DNA of 64,000 nucleotides from Cytobacillus oceanisediminis (GTDB lineage Bacteria > Bacillota > Bacilli > Bacillales > Cytobacillaceae). The translations under genes and the position numbers were made by a program. Under the pieces are notes generated by a model that did no database searches, was not told where the DNA came from, and worked only from the letters and a program-made list of their open reading frames with translations. Every line of letters starts with the position of its first letter. The stretch's first letter is position 1. Shown piece after piece: positions 16,064 through 24,870 of the stretch. The DNA lies in contig NZ_QGTW01000006.1 in assembly GCF_003182355.1 (NCBI RefSeq), forward strand, positions 1 to 64,000, read 5' to 3'.

Positions 16064-18256
16064 ATGAAACAACTGCATATAAAACACCATTGGCTCGGGC
16101 GTTTACTGGCTTCTGACCCCGGACTTATCAGGTTTCAGAAAGCGGGACGGGCTACCCTCAGTTTAATGGCCTCTGTCTTTACGACGCTATTTGTCATGAG
16201 TGCAGCTGGATTTGATGCACTTACTCCGGCAATTGTTTCCGGAATGGCCGGGATGATGGGCATCATGATTGTAATGGATGATACGAAAAGAAAAAAAATC
16301 CTAACTACTTTATTACTTGGTGTTTCAGCTATGGCCGGAATTACGCTCGGCTCTTCTTTGGCAAACAATGCCTATTACATTGAAATAGCGATGATCATCT
16401 TAATTTTTGGCAGCTTTTATTTTACCCGTTTTGGAGTTCGATATTTTTCTTTATGTATGATCGGTTTCATGACGGTTTATTTTTCTTCTATTTTAAAATT
16501 GACAAGCAGCCAGCTTCCCTGGTTTTATTTAGGCATTTGGATTGGAATTGCTTATGCCTTCTTGTTCAATTTCGTCCTTTTCCAGGATTCTGCGAAAAAC
16601 TTGAAAAGAAGCATCAGTTCTTTTCATATCCAAAGCAACCTTACTTTCAAACTTTTAATACAGGGCATGCAGGATAAGGAATTGAGCCCCCAAGGTAAGA
16701 AAGAGCTGCAAAAGAGTGTGCTCAAGCTTAGGGAATATGCCATCATTGCTTCTGACTATATAAATGAAGACGACGTACAGAAGTTATGGCCAGGTTTAAC
16801 CCCCTCTCAGCTGCGTCTGTACGTTTTTGATACCGGAATGCTGATCGAAACACTGACCGACTCGATGCGAAGCTTAAAAAAAGCAGACGCTTTTGAAATT
16901 GATGAACTAAGAAGGCTGCTGAAATGGGTAACCCAGTCTCTCCGGGATGCGGAGGTCCTCGCCCAAAATTATGAAGAACAAAATTTACACGAAGCAGAAC
17001 TGGCCGTGCAGGCACTGCGACTGCTGATTATAGATTTATTCAATCGTGAGGAACAGCCTGAAGGATGGTTCTTTTTAATCCGGCGGATTGAGTCAATTGC
17101 GAATCACGTAATCGAAGGTGCGATCACCATCCAGCAAGCTCTTCATAGTGAAAAGATAATCGAAAAGAAATTTGAAGAGGCGGATGAAGAGGCAAAAGAC
17201 TCTGAAAAGGATTCAGGTGAAAACGACTCGGAAGACGAGGATAAAAGTCTAAAACCTTCCACTAAAAAAGCATATCAGGCTTTGGTAGCGGCTGTTTTAT
17301 CAATCCTTGTCGGCCAAATCATCTCGCCTGCCCAGCCATACTGGGTTCTTCTGACAGCTTTTATCGTCCTGATTGGAACGGAATCCATAGGCCGTATTTA
17401 CACTAAAGGGTTTCAGCGTTCGATCGGAACCATTATTGGAGCAGTAATTGGTTTTACACTGGCAAGGCTGGTATCTGGCCATTCTGCTCTGGAAGTCACG
17501 CTGATCTTTGTGGCAGTATTTTTCGCCTTCTATTTGCTTGAAGTGTCTTACACATTAATGAGCATGTTTATTACGATGCTGGTCGCTTTTATGTACGACC
17601 TTTTACTGGGCGGGATTTCTATTTCCCTCATAGGTGCACGCGTCATTGATACGATTGCCGGTGCTGCCATTGCATTTGGGGTTTCCACGTTTGTATTCCC
17701 AAAGAAAACCAAGGACAAAGTCGCTGATTCCTTTAATGAATTTTTAACAGAACTAAAGCCATTTGTAACAGAGTATGTACGAGGATTTAGAGAAGATGTA
17801 AATGTCAAGGAACTATCCGGGAGTGCGTTTACCTTGGACCAAAAACTTCAGACGATCAAAACGGAAGCCCAATCGCTAACCCAAAAGCCTGGGTCACCGC
17901 GTCACTCGGATATAAACAGATGGATTACAATATTTGCTGCAATCAATTACTATGCCAGACATTTAGTTGCCTCCTCCTATCGGAAGGGCTTTGATTATCC
18001 GGACGAATTGGTAGAGGTCTTCAAAAGGATCGAAGAAAAACTGGATCTGAATATCGAAACATTAATGGAAGTGATAAAAGGCAATGGGGACGGGGCGCTG
18101 GTCTACAGCCTTGAAAAGGAACGGGAATTAATCGAACGCCTTGCTCCAACCAGAAAACAATCCCAGCGTGATCTCATCCACCATCTTTACTATGTATGGC
18201 GGATTAATAAAACAATTCTCGAGTTAGCTGTCGAACTAGGTGCGGGGAAGGAGTAA
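16064..18256 (+). CDS. FUSC family exporter-like membrane protein
   Basis: The 730-residue protein has two membrane blocks. The N-terminal one (about residues 25-180) has five to six helices including FQKAGRATLSLMASVF. The second (about 395-545) contains VGQIISPAQPYWVLLTAFIV and is the classical FUSC helix bundle. A cytoplasmic helical region with an acidic stretch (EEADEEAKDSEKDS) separates them. Family members export aromatic acids or similar compounds. The start at 16064 is preferred, since the frame opens with a GTG at 15977 without a well-placed ribosome site. It is followed by repeat array C. Confidence 0.82.
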   Translation: MKQLHIKHHWLGRLLASDPGLIRFQKAGRATLSLMASVFTTLFVMSAAGFDALTPAIVSGMAGMMGIMIVMDDTKRKKILTTLLLGVSAMAGITLGSSLANNAYYIEIAMIILIFGSFYFTRFGVRYFSLCMIGFMTVYFSSILKLTSSQLPWFYLGIWIGIAYAFLFNFVLFQDSAKNLKRSISSFHIQSNLTFKLLIQGMQDKELSPQGKKELQKSVLKLREYAIIASDYINEDDVQKLWPGLTPSQLRLYVFDTGMLIETLTDSMRSLKKADAFEIDELRRLLKWVTQSLRDAEVLAQNYEEQNLHEAELAVQALRLLIIDLFNREEQPEGWFFLIRRIESIANHVIEGAITIQQALHSEKIIEKKFEEADEEAKDSEKDSGENDSEDEDKSLKPSTKKAYQALVAAVLSILVGQIISPAQPYWVLLTAFIVLIGTESIGRIYTKGFQRSIGTIIGAVIGFTLARLVSGHSALEVTLIFVAVFFAFYLLEVSYTLMSMFITMLVAFMYDLLLGGISISLIGARVIDTIAGAAIAFGVSTFVFPKKTKDKVADSFNEFLTELKPFVTEYVRGFREDVNVKELSGSAFTLDQKLQTIKTEAQSLTQKPGSPRHSDINRWITIFAAINYYARHLVASSYRKGFDYPDELVEVFKRIEEKLDLNIETLMEVIKGNGDGALVYSLEKERELIERLAPTRKQSQRDLIHHLYYVWRINKTILELAVELGAGKE

Positions 18257-18284
18257 ACAGGCTCCTTCCTTTTTATTTTGAAAA

Positions 18285-18505
18285 GTTGATGATATTCAGG
18301 AAAGTTGATGAGGTATAAGCCGAGTTGACGATATAATTGAACAGTTGATGATAAAGTGGCCCAAATAAGATATCACCTGTTCAGGATTTTGGCTCAGCGG
18401 TCTAGTAGTTGCTAATAAACTTAGAGAAGTTGCTAATAAAACGGGCCTAGTTGCCAATAAAACCAAAAACTTGCTAATAAAATAGGCAAATTTGCAAATA
18501 AAACG
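18285..18505 (+). repeat. Phased repeat array C (19-21-bp period)
   Basis: There are two blocks on the plus strand. GTTGATGATAT-type cores start at 18285, 18304, 18324 and 18344. TTGCTAATAAA-type cores start at 18408, 18429, 18450, 18470 and 18491. Spacing is 19-21 bp, and the intervening bases are unique. It lies directly 3' of the FUSC gene and reads in the same direction. It is the same family as arrays A and B. It is not a CRISPR: repeats are about 12 bp and spacers about 9 bp. Confidence 0.82.
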
Positions 18506-18801
18506 TGTAAAACCTCTTATTACAGCAGAAAGGTCCTCCAAATCGAGTGTTTTGCTTACTCAAAGTGTCAAATTTAATTTATTTTGCACTAAAAATAGCC
18601 TTTTAGAATCTAAAACCCCACTTAAACAGAAAAACACCTATTCTTTAGTACCATTCTAGATGAAAGATGAATCTATAATTGCCATTCCCGCTGCATATGT
18701 AAGTTTGCTGAACCCCCAAAATTTTGCCCAGTTGGATCGTCAACGTAAATACTTGTAAGTTTAAAAATCTAGAATTGACTCCCGTGTATTCTTAAGGTTT
18801 T
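18506..18801. other. AT-rich stretch without recognisable genes
   Basis: About 300 bp between the phased repeats and palindromic element copy 2. No open frame, hairpin with T run, or known motif is apparent. Confidence 0.6.
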
Positions 18802-19023
18802 GCTCTTTTCACATAGATTGTTGTTTTTGCTTATAAATTCTGCCCGTTGATTTCAGCACGGGGCACTTGCTTTCCGCGGGGAGCGATGCGAGCCTCCTCG
18901 GCCTCGCCTGTGGGGTCTCACACTTCCTCACTTCCCGCAGGAGTCAAGTGCCCTCCGCTACAATCAACTCAGTTAGATAAACAAAGTTTGCCGGTAAAAA
19001 GCAACAATCTTTACGAAAACTGC
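18802..19023. repeat. 222-bp palindromic dispersed element, copy 2
   Basis: Same layout as copy 1 at 15241. Outer arms include GATTGTTGTTTTTGC and GCAACAATC. The inner unit 18846-18968 is bounded by GTTGATT and AATCAAC, with CTTTCCGCGGGG and GAGCCTCCTCGGC inside and a second internal hairpin (TCCCGCAGGAGT). The length differs by one base from copy 1. The inner sequences differ substantially but keep pairing potential. Confidence 0.85.
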
Positions 19024-19087
19024 ATAAGGTTTTTTCACTACTGTTTTTTCCAGACTTGAAAAGGAAAATGGTTTATCGCAGAGCCGC

Positions 19088-19378
19088 TCATTCCCCCCTT
19101 CTAAATCTAACTCCGCCGTTCTGAAAGGTTAGAAATAGACTCTGACTTATTACAGAAACGGACATATAAGGACGTTCCTCGAGCAAATTTATTTCAGTTT
19201 CAGTGAAAAAAGCTCCATATTTAAGCTTTGCAGACACGGCCGTTTGTCCTAAAAAAGTACTTTCCCCATTGCTTTTCCCTTTAATACTATACAATCTTCC
19301 ACTATTACTTTTGTAGGGATTTGTAAAATGATAGTAGGTAAATCTATTTATTTCTCTTTGTTTAACAGAAATATCCAA
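19088..19378 (-). other. Doubtful 96-codon frame, possible gene scrap
   Basis: An open frame on the minus strand without an ATG at its 5' end and without a ribosome site. The sequence looks protein-like (GRLYSIKGKSNGES, LTFQNGGVRFRRGE) but no family is recognised. It may be the 3' remnant of a gene whose start is lost, or a chance frame in the leader of the downstream plus-strand gene. The rest of this intergenic stretch contains only the AT-rich promoter region of that gene. Confidence 0.25.
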
Positions 19379-19434
19379 CTATTTAGACTACAATAAATAT
19401 ATCATTTTCACTAGAAATAAAAGGAGGAACACAC

Positions 19435-20295
19435 ATGTTTAAGAAATGGAAAAAAGCTTTGCTCGCCGGAGTTATCAGTCTATCTCTGGTTGGCACCGGA
19501 TATGTCAGCCACGACCTGATCTCAACACAAAATGCATCTGCTGAATCTGCATCTGAAAATGCCCCAGGCCATCTGAAAAAAGCTGAAGCTTCCCAATTGG
19601 ATGAGATTATCGAGAGAGGATACATACGAGTAGGCATGACCGGGGACTACAAGCCTTTTACATATTTGGATCCAGTGACAAATGAGTATGAAGGCTATGA
19701 CGTCGATGCTGCCAAAGAACTCGCAAGGGATCTCGGCGTGGAGGTTCGTTTTGTCGCAACTACCTGGCCCAACATGATGAAAGACCTGCAGGCAGATAAA
19801 TTTGATATTGCCGTCGGCGGCATAACCCGTAATACTGCCAGACAAAAAACAGCTTACGTATCGCAGGGCTACCTTTCATTTGGAAAAGTGCCTTTAATAC
19901 GGGCTGAAGACAAGGATAAATACCTTTCAATCGAAGACATCAACAAGCCTTCCGTCCGCATTGGCGTAAATCCAGGCGGTACAAATGAAGCCTTTGTCCG
20001 CCAGTATTTGACTAACGCAAATGTAACAGTTGTAGAGAACAACCTTGATATCCCTGGGCTGGTTGCCGATGGAACGTATGATGTTATGATCACCGATACC
20101 GTGGAAGCAATCCTTTATGCTAATGAGGATCCGCGATTATATGCAGCCCTGACCGACGACCCTTTCACCAACAATGAAAAAGGCTATATGATCCCACGTG
20201 GTGACTTCGTCTATGCCAGCTACCTCGAAATGTGGATGGATGAAATGAAGCTGCAGGGCAAATTTGACTCTCTAAATAAAAAGTGGATAGAATAG
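19435..20295 (+). CDS. Secreted PheC-like solute-binding/cyclohexadienyl dehydratase-type protein
   Basis: The 286-residue protein has an N-terminal signal segment (about residues 1-38, KKALLAGVISLSLVGTGYV) followed by a type-3 solute-binding fold. Motifs DYKPFTYLDP, GYDVDAAKELA, TTWPNMMKDL and VNPGGTNE follow the order seen in periplasmic cyclohexadienyl dehydratase (PheC) and amino-acid-binding proteins. There is no lipobox, so it may be released or loosely bound. No ABC permease is adjacent, which fits an enzyme or orphan receptor better than a dedicated transporter. AGGAGG precedes the ATG. Confidence 0.8.
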   Translation: MFKKWKKALLAGVISLSLVGTGYVSHDLISTQNASAESASENAPGHLKKAEASQLDEIIERGYIRVGMTGDYKPFTYLDPVTNEYEGYDVDAAKELARDLGVEVRFVATTWPNMMKDLQADKFDIAVGGITRNTARQKTAYVSQGYLSFGKVPLIRAEDKDKYLSIEDINKPSVRIGVNPGGTNEAFVRQYLTNANVTVVENNLDIPGLVADGTYDVMITDTVEAILYANEDPRLYAALTDDPFTNNEKGYMIPRGDFVYASYLEMWMDEMKLQGKFDSLNKKWIE

Positions 20296-20298
20296 AGT

Positions 20299-20330
20299 AA
20301 AAGCTTCCCTCGTTTGCGGGAAGCTTTTTT
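20299..20330 (+). terminator. Terminator of the PheC-like gene
   Basis: Perfect stem AAAGCTTCCC/GGGAAGCTTT with an 8-base loop followed by T7, directly after the stop. It can also serve the convergent AraC-type gene. Confidence 0.88.
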
Positions 20331-20339
20331 TAACATATC

Positions 20340-21212
20340 TTACTTTTTCAAAACCGGTATCCAGATTTCACTTTTAAAAGTTGGCGAGGTAGTATCTTTA
20401 TGTTCATTCCAAAGAATCTCCGGACCCTCCCTTTGTTCATAATTAGAGGATGGAAACCACTCTGAATAAATGCGTCCCCATACATTTTGCAGTGTTTCAG
20501 GAAACGACCCGACCGCTTGGAAAACAGCCCATGCAGATGCGGGCACTTCAAGCATGGCTAAGTTTTCGGGACACTCCTTTGTTGTTGCTGCACCAATATA
20601 ATGATCCAGCTCCCCCTTTTCTTCCATTCTGCCTTCAGAAAAGTTCGCTGATGCACTGATTAGTCCTGTTGGCTCGATATTCGCTAGATTTTTGAGTTCA
20701 TTTATTCTTTTTTCATCTAAACTTTGCCACATGGCCGCAATCTCAGGATTTACTCCGCTGAATATAATCGGCACTCTTTTTTTAATCCCAACAATGCGAA
20801 ACGCTTCTTTTTCTACAATTCGATAGTTCATTTCATTGCCTCCCTTAATCGATAATTGGAAGGTCATCGGAGGATAGGCTTTAAGTGAATGGCCATTATT
20901 TCTCGCTTCTGTTGGTGTAATGCCATGCAGATGCTGAAACGCCCTTGTAAAAGAGTCTGGTGAGCTATATCCGTACTTGACCGCAATATCAATAACCTTC
21001 ATGCTTGGATCCCTTAGATCGAAAGCCGCCAGCGTAAGTCTTCTCCGGCGAATATACTCAGAAAGTGAGATTCCTGCAAGAAAGGAAAACATTCTTTTAA
21101 AATGATATTCCGAGCTATAAGCTAGCCTTGCAGCTTCCTTAAAATCAATATGTTCCGTTAGATTAGCCTCAATGAACCTCATAGCATCATTCATGTGTTT
21201 GAGCGAATCCAC
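20340..21212 (-). CDS. AraC-family regulator with GyrI-like effector domain
   Basis: The 290-residue protein has an N-terminal double helix-turn-helix ([26 protein letters not shown], then [27 protein letters not shown], about residues 25-105). A C-terminal GyrI/Rob-type ligand domain follows (from about 125, [18 protein letters not shown]). Such regulators sense drugs or small hydrophobic ligands. The GTG at 21212 is taken as the start because AAGGAGG lies eight bases upstream; the longer frame to 21299 has no ribosome site. No target gene is obvious nearby. Confidence 0.85.
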   Translation of the reverse strand: MDSLKHMNDAMRFIEANLTEHIDFKEAARLAYSSEYHFKRMFSFLAGISLSEYIRRRRLTLAAFDLRDPSMKVIDIAVKYGYSSPDSFTRAFQHLHGITPTEARNNGHSLKAYPPMTFQLSIKGGNEMNYRIVEKEAFRIVGIKKRVPIIFSGVNPEIAAMWQSLDEKRINELKNLANIEPTGLISASANFSEGRMEEKGELDHYIGAATTKECPENLAMLEVPASAWAVFQAVGSFPETLQNVWGRIYSEWFPSSNYEQREGPEILWNEHKDTTSPTFKSEIWIPVLKK

Positions 21213-21310
21213 TTCAATGACCTCCTTATATCCATACATTAGCAGGAGACGAAGCTTCCCATCCGACTTTTCCTGCACGATTCTGCAGGGTCTTCTCAAT
21301 GAGACTTATT

Positions 21311-21508
21311 TTAACAAATACGACTAGGCGTAAACAGGATCCCATTCACCGTTTGCTCTTGATCAGTACCTTCAAACCCGAAACGATGATAAACTTCGAC
21401 CGCATAAGGAGATGAATTAACAGTTATAATTCCAATATGTTTATGCTTTCTGCAACCCTCTTTAACCAACTCAAATAAAGTCCTTGCTATCCCCCGCCGT
21501 TGAGTTCA
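21311..21508 (-). pseudogene. GNAT acetyltransferase, C-terminal fragment
   Basis: The frame encodes the acetyl-CoA-binding and C-terminal part of a GNAT protein: RRGIARTLFELVKEG, then VNSSPYAVEVYHRFGF. A stop lies just upstream (next to the sequence MKQVNGIGSN), so the N-terminal half is absent. It is not expected to be functional. Confidence 0.7.
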
Positions 21509-21534
21509 ATTACTTCCAATCCCATTCACCTGCT

Positions 21535-22050
21535 TCATAAAAGACTATTTGTGATTGAGTAAACGAATACATCTTTTCCCCATTTATGAATGGTCTTTTC
21601 AATCTTCATTCCAATCCGCTCAGCAACCTTTGCAGATGGAATATTATGAACATCCGGTAATGAGATAATCTTCTTTAACTTGATTTGGTCAAAACCGTAC
21701 TTCTTGCAAGCTATTGCCGCCTCTGTTGCATATCCCTTTCCCCATACACGTCTGGCAAACAAATATCCTATCTCCATTTCGGTCACTCCATCAACATCTT
21801 GCGGCACAATGCCGCACTGTCCAAGAAATTCTCCTGTCTCTTTATTCTCCACGATCCAAAGACCCACACCATATTTAGCATAATTGCCCAAAGTCCAGTC
21901 AATCCACTCCATCGTCTGCTTTTCATCCTTAGTTGCTGGATAATACTTCATAGCCTCGGGATCTGAGAATATTTGCATTAAATGTTCCACATCATCTTTA
22001 TTCATTTTTCTTAAAATTAATCGTTCTGTACTAATAACAGGAGTACTCAT
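21535..22050 (-). CDS. RimJ/RimL-type GNAT acetyltransferase
   Basis: The 171-residue protein starts TPVISTERLILRKM, typical of RimJ/L-type acetyltransferases. It has the RRVWGKGYATEAAIAC acetyl-CoA loop at about residues 98-113 and the NIPSAKVAERIGMK C-terminal motif. The substrate is unknown (ribosomal protein, amino acid or antibiotic). The start at 22050 has AGGAGG with good spacing; the ORF continues 30 codons upstream without a ribosome site. Confidence 0.85.
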   Translation of the reverse strand: MSTPVISTERLILRKMNKDDVEHLMQIFSDPEAMKYYPATKDEKQTMEWIDWTLGNYAKYGVGLWIVENKETGEFLGQCGIVPQDVDGVTEMEIGYLFARRVWGKGYATEAAIACKKYGFDQIKLKKIISLPDVHNIPSAKVAERIGMKIEKTIHKWGKDVFVYSITNSLL

Positions 22051-22209
22051 TTTAATCCTCCTAATACATGCTTTGTAAGGTAAATTCCATATAATCAGCC
22101 TATTATCCTTTTCTAATAAAAATTCAGGATATACATACATTCACGCCCTTGCCAAAATCAGCAGCTATATTAGAAGGAATCCTTATAAAATCAACTAAAA
22201 TGAAATAAC

Positions 22210-22239
22210 AAAACCGGGGTATTTCCATACCCCGGTTTT
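22210..22239. terminator. Strong hairpin terminator
   Basis: Perfect stem AAAACCGGGGTA/TACCCCGGTTTT with a short loop, T-rich on both sides. It lies 3' of the small basic gene on the minus strand. Confidence 0.85.
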
Positions 22240-22265
22240 CTGCTTCTGGACAAGTTGACTGCACC

Positions 22266-22370
22266 CTATACAGCAGCGATCGCTTTGCCCCGTTTCACTC
22301 TGCCTTTTTTTAATTCCTTTTGAAGGAAACGCTTAATCCTCCTACGCTTGCGTACTGCTTTCGTAGTCAT
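22266..22370 (-). CDS. Small very basic protein, 34 aa
   Basis: A 34-codon frame with ATG start and a perfect AGGAGG at eight bases, ending just before a strong terminator. About 15 of 34 residues are Lys or Arg (KAVRKRRRIKR, then LKKGRVKRGKAIAAV). It may bind RNA or acidic polymer, similar to small ribosome-associated proteins. No named family is recognised. Confidence 0.65.
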   Translation of the reverse strand: MTTKAVRKRRRIKRFLQKELKKGRVKRGKAIAAV

Positions 22371-22739
22371 TCGTAACGCCTCCTATAAAAGTTGTTTATT
22401 TGGTTAAAATCTCTCTTTCTTCATATCATGGGACAAGGTTGTCCGTTTCGTCCTGCATCCCACCATGCTCAACCCCAACTATAAATGCACCGGTCGATCT
22501 CTCTGCCAAGATAGGATCTCCAGTCCACAGCAGATATAAAAGTCTTTCATATGCATCCTCCTTCTAAACAGAAATGCATGGCTTTGACACTTTTAATATA
22601 AAAAAAGCATGGGACAATTTCAACATTCAACAGAAGAAATAAAATCCAATATTTAATTATTTTTGGGCATTTAGGCTTTAACTTTTATATTTCTCTGAAT
22701 ATTGCTCGTTATTCCGCCTTTTCTTAAGGTTAATATTCC
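22371..22739 (-). other. Intergenic stretch with a possible coding scrap
   Basis: At 22426-22561 the minus strand has a protein-like frame (YERLLYLLWTG, GAFIVGVEHGGM) without an in-frame start; the AAGGAGG nearby serves only a 25-codon frame in a different phase. It could be a degraded small gene. The remainder is AT-rich with no recognised signal. Confidence 0.3.
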
Positions 22740-24443
22740 TTAATTTTTTAATGCTGACAATCCTTTTTCAAGCGGAAGCCGGACACTCTCGCTCATGTGG
22801 TTGACAGCACTGAAAAGAGCTTTTACAGAGGATGTCATAATATCTGCGTCAATTCCGCATCCCCAATAAACCTTATCATCCGAAGCGGTGAAACCTACAT
22901 AAGATACAGCATTTGACCCAGAGCCTATTTCTAGGGCATGCTCCTTATAGACTAAATCTTTAAAATTGATGCCGAGTTTGGTTTGGAGAATATTACTGAT
23001 GGCATCCAGCCTTCCATTTCCCTCACCAATAAACTCATGGACTTCATTTTCTATTCTGATTGATACAATTGTTTCGTAGTTTTCATTTTGAGTAAATCTA
23101 TAATTAATAAACTCAACAGGGCTATTTTTATTCACATATTTATTTATAAAGATATCATAGATCTCATTTGGCAGAAGCTCCTTGTGTAAGCGATCTGATT
23201 CATCTTTTACACTATATCCAAAGCTTTCACGCATTTCGGCAGGAAGGTCAAGCCCATAGTTTTGCTCAAGAACATAACCGATTCCTCCCTTGCCGGATTG
23301 GCTATTAATACGGATTATATCCCCTTCGTACTCTCTGCCGATATCCTTAGGATCAATTAATAGATAAGGCACTGTCCAATACTGGCGTTCCCTATCCTCA
23401 CGCCATTTCATCCCTTTAGCAATGGCATCCTGATGGGATCCGGAAAAGGCAGTAAAAACAAGTTCTCCCCCATAAGGATGTCTTTCATGAACCTTCATTC
23501 TTGTTAATTCTTCATAACTTGATATAATTTCACGGATATTTTCAAGATTTAGCTTTGGATTAACCCCATGTGAAAACATATTTAAAGCCAGTGTTACGAT
23601 GTCAACGTTTCCTGTTCTTTCTCCATTTCCAAATAGCGTTCCTTCCACCCTCTGGGCTCCGGCAAGCATGCCCAGCTCTGCATCTGCAACACCCGTTCCT
23701 CTGTCATTATGCGGATGGAGAGAGAGAATCACATTATCACGATAGTGCAAATGATCACTCATGAACTCGATTTGGCTTGCGTAAACATGAGGCATCGACA
23801 TTGACACCGTAGCAGGAAGGTTAATAATCACCTGGTTTTCAGCTGTTGGCTGCCATATATCCAGTACCCGGTTTGATATTTCAAGGGCAAATTCCATTTC
23901 CGTACCGGTGAAGCTTTCCGGTGAATATTGAAATTGAAATTTTCCCTCGGTTTCAGCAGCATATTTCTTAAGCAGTTTTGCCCCGGTTACAGCAATGTCT
24001 ATAATATCTTCTTCCGATTTCTTGAATACTTGCTCACGCTGAGCCACTGAAGTTGAATTGTACAGGTGGACCACTGCTTTATTAACACCTCGCAGCGATT
24101 CAAACGTTTTTCGTATAATGTGTTCTCTTGACTGTGTTAACACTTGAATCGTTACATCTTCCGGAATTAAATCCTGTTCAATCAATGTCCGCAAAAAAGC
24201 ATATTCTGTTTCAGAGGCAGCGGGGAAGCCTACCTCTATCTCCTTGAAACCCACTTTCAAAAGCAATTGAAAATATTCCAGCTTTTCCTCTAAGCTCATG
24301 GGTACTACCAAGGCCTGATTTCCATCTCGAAGATCGACACTGCACCAGGTCGGAGCTTCAGTAATATACTCCTTCTCAGTCCATTTTAAGCTTTTCACCG
24401 GGGGCATAAAATAACCTCTTGAATACTTTTCACTATTTTTCAC
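22740..24443 (-). CDS. leuA: 2-isopropylmalate synthase (type 2)
   Basis: The 567-residue enzyme condenses 2-oxoisovalerate and acetyl-CoA, committing carbon to leucine. It has the HMGL-like TIM barrel with CSVDLRDGNQALV (metal-binding Asp) near residue 33, the HPHNDRGTG motif with metal-binding His, and GNGERTGN. A C-terminal leucine-binding LeuA dimer domain (about 425-565) follows. The layout is of the yeast/actinobacterial type 2, longer in the regulatory part than Bacillus LeuA type 1. The GTG at 24443 has AGGTGG eight bases upstream; a GTG four codons earlier is possible. A leucine T-box leader precedes it. Confidence 0.92.
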   Translation of the reverse strand: MKNSEKYSRGYFMPPVKSLKWTEKEYITEAPTWCSVDLRDGNQALVVPMSLEEKLEYFQLLLKVGFKEIEVGFPAASETEYAFLRTLIEQDLIPEDVTIQVLTQSREHIIRKTFESLRGVNKAVVHLYNSTSVAQREQVFKKSEEDIIDIAVTGAKLLKKYAAETEGKFQFQYSPESFTGTEMEFALEISNRVLDIWQPTAENQVIINLPATVSMSMPHVYASQIEFMSDHLHYRDNVILSLHPHNDRGTGVADAELGMLAGAQRVEGTLFGNGERTGNVDIVTLALNMFSHGVNPKLNLENIREIISSYEELTRMKVHERHPYGGELVFTAFSGSHQDAIAKGMKWREDRERQYWTVPYLLIDPKDIGREYEGDIIRINSQSGKGGIGYVLEQNYGLDLPAEMRESFGYSVKDESDRLHKELLPNEIYDIFINKYVNKNSPVEFINYRFTQNENYETIVSIRIENEVHEFIGEGNGRLDAISNILQTKLGINFKDLVYKEHALEIGSGSNAVSYVGFTASDDKVYWGCGIDADIMTSSVKALFSAVNHMSESVRLPLEKGLSALKN

Positions 24444-24490
24444 GTTGACAACCACCTTTTCACCATTAATTTGAGTTCGTTAAAAAATAA

Positions 24491-24690
24491 AAAGCCTGCC
24501 ATCTCATAAGAGACGACAGGCTATGCCTACGTGGTACCACTCTTTTTGATTCGCTGAAAAACAAAACGAACCCGCTTAACGACTCGATTACGGCGGTCAA
24601 CCGTTAAGGCCTACATATCAGCCTTACCACTCCCGGGCGAGTTGGGGAATTTACTGACTGCCTTTCACCGGCCGGCAGCTCTCTAAACAA
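24491..24690 (-). promoter_or_regulatory. T-box riboswitch, leucine (CUC specifier)
   Basis: On the minus strand, stem I begins AGAGAGCUGCC with the GGUGAAAGGCAG segment. The specifier-loop segment reads CAA-CUC-G, with CUC (Leu) at 24641-24639. The T-box sequence GUGGUACCACG lies at 24530-24540. It is followed by a terminator of arms AGCCTGTCGTCTCT/AGATGGCAGGCT and a T run (24491-24522). Uncharged leucine tRNA should favour antitermination and leuA expression. Confidence 0.93.
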
Positions 24691-24870
24691 TAAATATTCC
24701 TTAATACTCCCTTTCATTGTGTTTCCTGTTCTATTTTTCTGATTTTTCTTATTTTATTTCAGATCTGGAAAATAATCAACCCTTCTTTTAAAATCTTTAT
24801 AATAATTTGCTCCGTTAATACAAAAAAAGGTTACAGCAGCAGCCCCCTTTTTAAAATAAACTTTTTATTT

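Noticed and set aside
16743..17015. Minus-strand frame within the FUSC gene
   Set aside because: Antisense shadow; the FUSC frame has membrane-helix pattern and family similarity throughout.
18408..18505. CRISPR-like periodic repeats
   Set aside because: Core repeats of about 12 bp and gaps of about 9 bp are far shorter than CRISPR repeats and spacers, cores vary, and no cas gene is present.
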